Shown here one piece after another: positions 61,366 to 64,000 of a DNA stretch of 64,000 nt (positions are counted from its first letter, which is position 1; every line of letters begins with the position of its first letter). Both the position numbers and the translations under genes were made by a program. The stretch is from positions 3,436,001 through 3,500,000 of the forward strand of contig NZ_CP029189.1 of assembly GCF_008642275.1 (NCBI RefSeq), written 5' to 3'. The notes below the pieces were generated by a model, which was not told the origin of the DNA, made no database searches, and was given only the letters and a program-made list of their open reading frames with translations. Source of the DNA: Streptomyces venezuelae. Its GTDB lineage: Bacteria > Actinomycetota > Actinomycetes > Streptomycetales > Streptomycetaceae.

Positions 61366-61483
61366 TTCGGCGGCGTCCTACTCTCCCACAGGGTCCCCCC
61401 TGCAGTACCATCGGCGCTGAAAGGCTTAGCTTCCGGGTTCGGAATGTAACCGGGCGTTTCCCTAACGCTATGACCACCGAAAC
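61366..61483 (-). rRNA. rrf: 5S rRNA
   Basis: The minus strand reads GTTTCGGTGGTCATAGCGTT at the 5' end and GGGAGAGTAGGACGCCGCCG near the 3' end, with the conserved loop CCCGGTTACATTCCGAACCC in between: a standard actinobacterial 5S rRNA of about 118 nt. It is the last gene of the rRNA operon. Ends are within a few bases. Confidence 0.95.
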
Positions 61484-61557
61484 ACTATGAAATTTGAACG
61501 CTGGCGTATTCACAGCCGTTCGTTATTTCAGAACTAACACAGTGGACGCGAGCAACT

Positions 61558-64000
<2,443 letters not shown>

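Overview
The window is a very GC-rich, high-coding-density piece of an actinomycete chromosome, almost certainly Streptomyces. Supporting signs are GTG/TTG starts, 4-bp start/stop overlaps, leaderless promoters, mycothiol synthesis (MshD), the nickel regulator Nur, the nitrogen regulator GlnR and the WhiG anti-sigma RsiG. From memory, the gene order follows the S. coelicolor core chromosome in descending order, from about SCO4180 (Nur = SCO4179) through GlnR (SCO4159) and the pst locus (about SCO4142-4139) to the cmd cluster (SCO4131-4126). It ends in an rRNA operon read on the minus strand. I see no phage, integrase, transposase or CRISPR array; this is core rather than accessory DNA.

Layout. 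1-7.2 kb: the 3' part of a secreted NlpC/P60 cell-wall hydrolase, a 1-kb gene-free stretch with GC-rich tandem repeats, a receiver-PP2C phosphatase, a minus-strand trio (XRE regulator, HbhA-like protein, DUF2516) whose order matches mycobacteria, a small secreted protein and two unknown genes. 7.2-16 kb: PrmC-like methyltransferase and Eis-like acetyltransferase, rsiG, dtd, ygfZ, nur, a nitrobindin-like protein with a 33-aa membrane protein upstream, and three translationally coupled membrane-anchored proteins. 16-20.4 kb: DUF1416 and thiosulfate sulfurtransferase behind a cysteine-containing leader peptide, a DUF2993 protein, a repeat-rich membrane protein and a MoaD-like sulfur carrier. 20.5-29.9 kb: glnR with an overlapping upstream small ORF, a leaderless LacI regulator, a MerR regulator fused to beta-sliding-clamp domains, an HtrA-like protease with an MprAB-like two-component system, a PI-PLC-like protein, and a divergent TetR/hydrolase pair around a 42-bp operator.

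30-43 kb is a phosphate and polyphosphate neighbourhood: secreted 5'-nucleotidase, mshD, ppk overlapping a CHAD-domain gene, pstSCAB behind a clear PHO box and with a strong hairpin after pstS, and the low-affinity Pit transporter with its DUF47 partner. A CsoR-type metal sensor follows. 43-53 kb holds small proteins, lipoprotein, PAP2 phosphatase, a transglycosylase-NlpC/P60 enzyme, a Ser/Thr kinase, a thioesterase, a LysE exporter, a pentapeptide-repeat protein and a YunG-alpha/beta-hydrolase fusion.

53.2-60.3 kb is the most system-like block: six tightly packed genes (the cmdF-A locus) encoding a type IV secretion-like membrane apparatus. It has VirB2-like, VirB8-like, VirB6-like, SCO6880-family, VirB4-like and VirD4-like proteins but no relaxase. 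The VirD4-like protein has no recognisable Walker A motif, and a dispersed Streptomyces repeat lies in frame inside it. A GNAT pair, 5S rRNA and the 3' part of 23S rRNA close the window.

No database search was run. Family assignments come from motifs and memory, and start codons were chosen from ribosome-binding-site spacing and gene overlaps.
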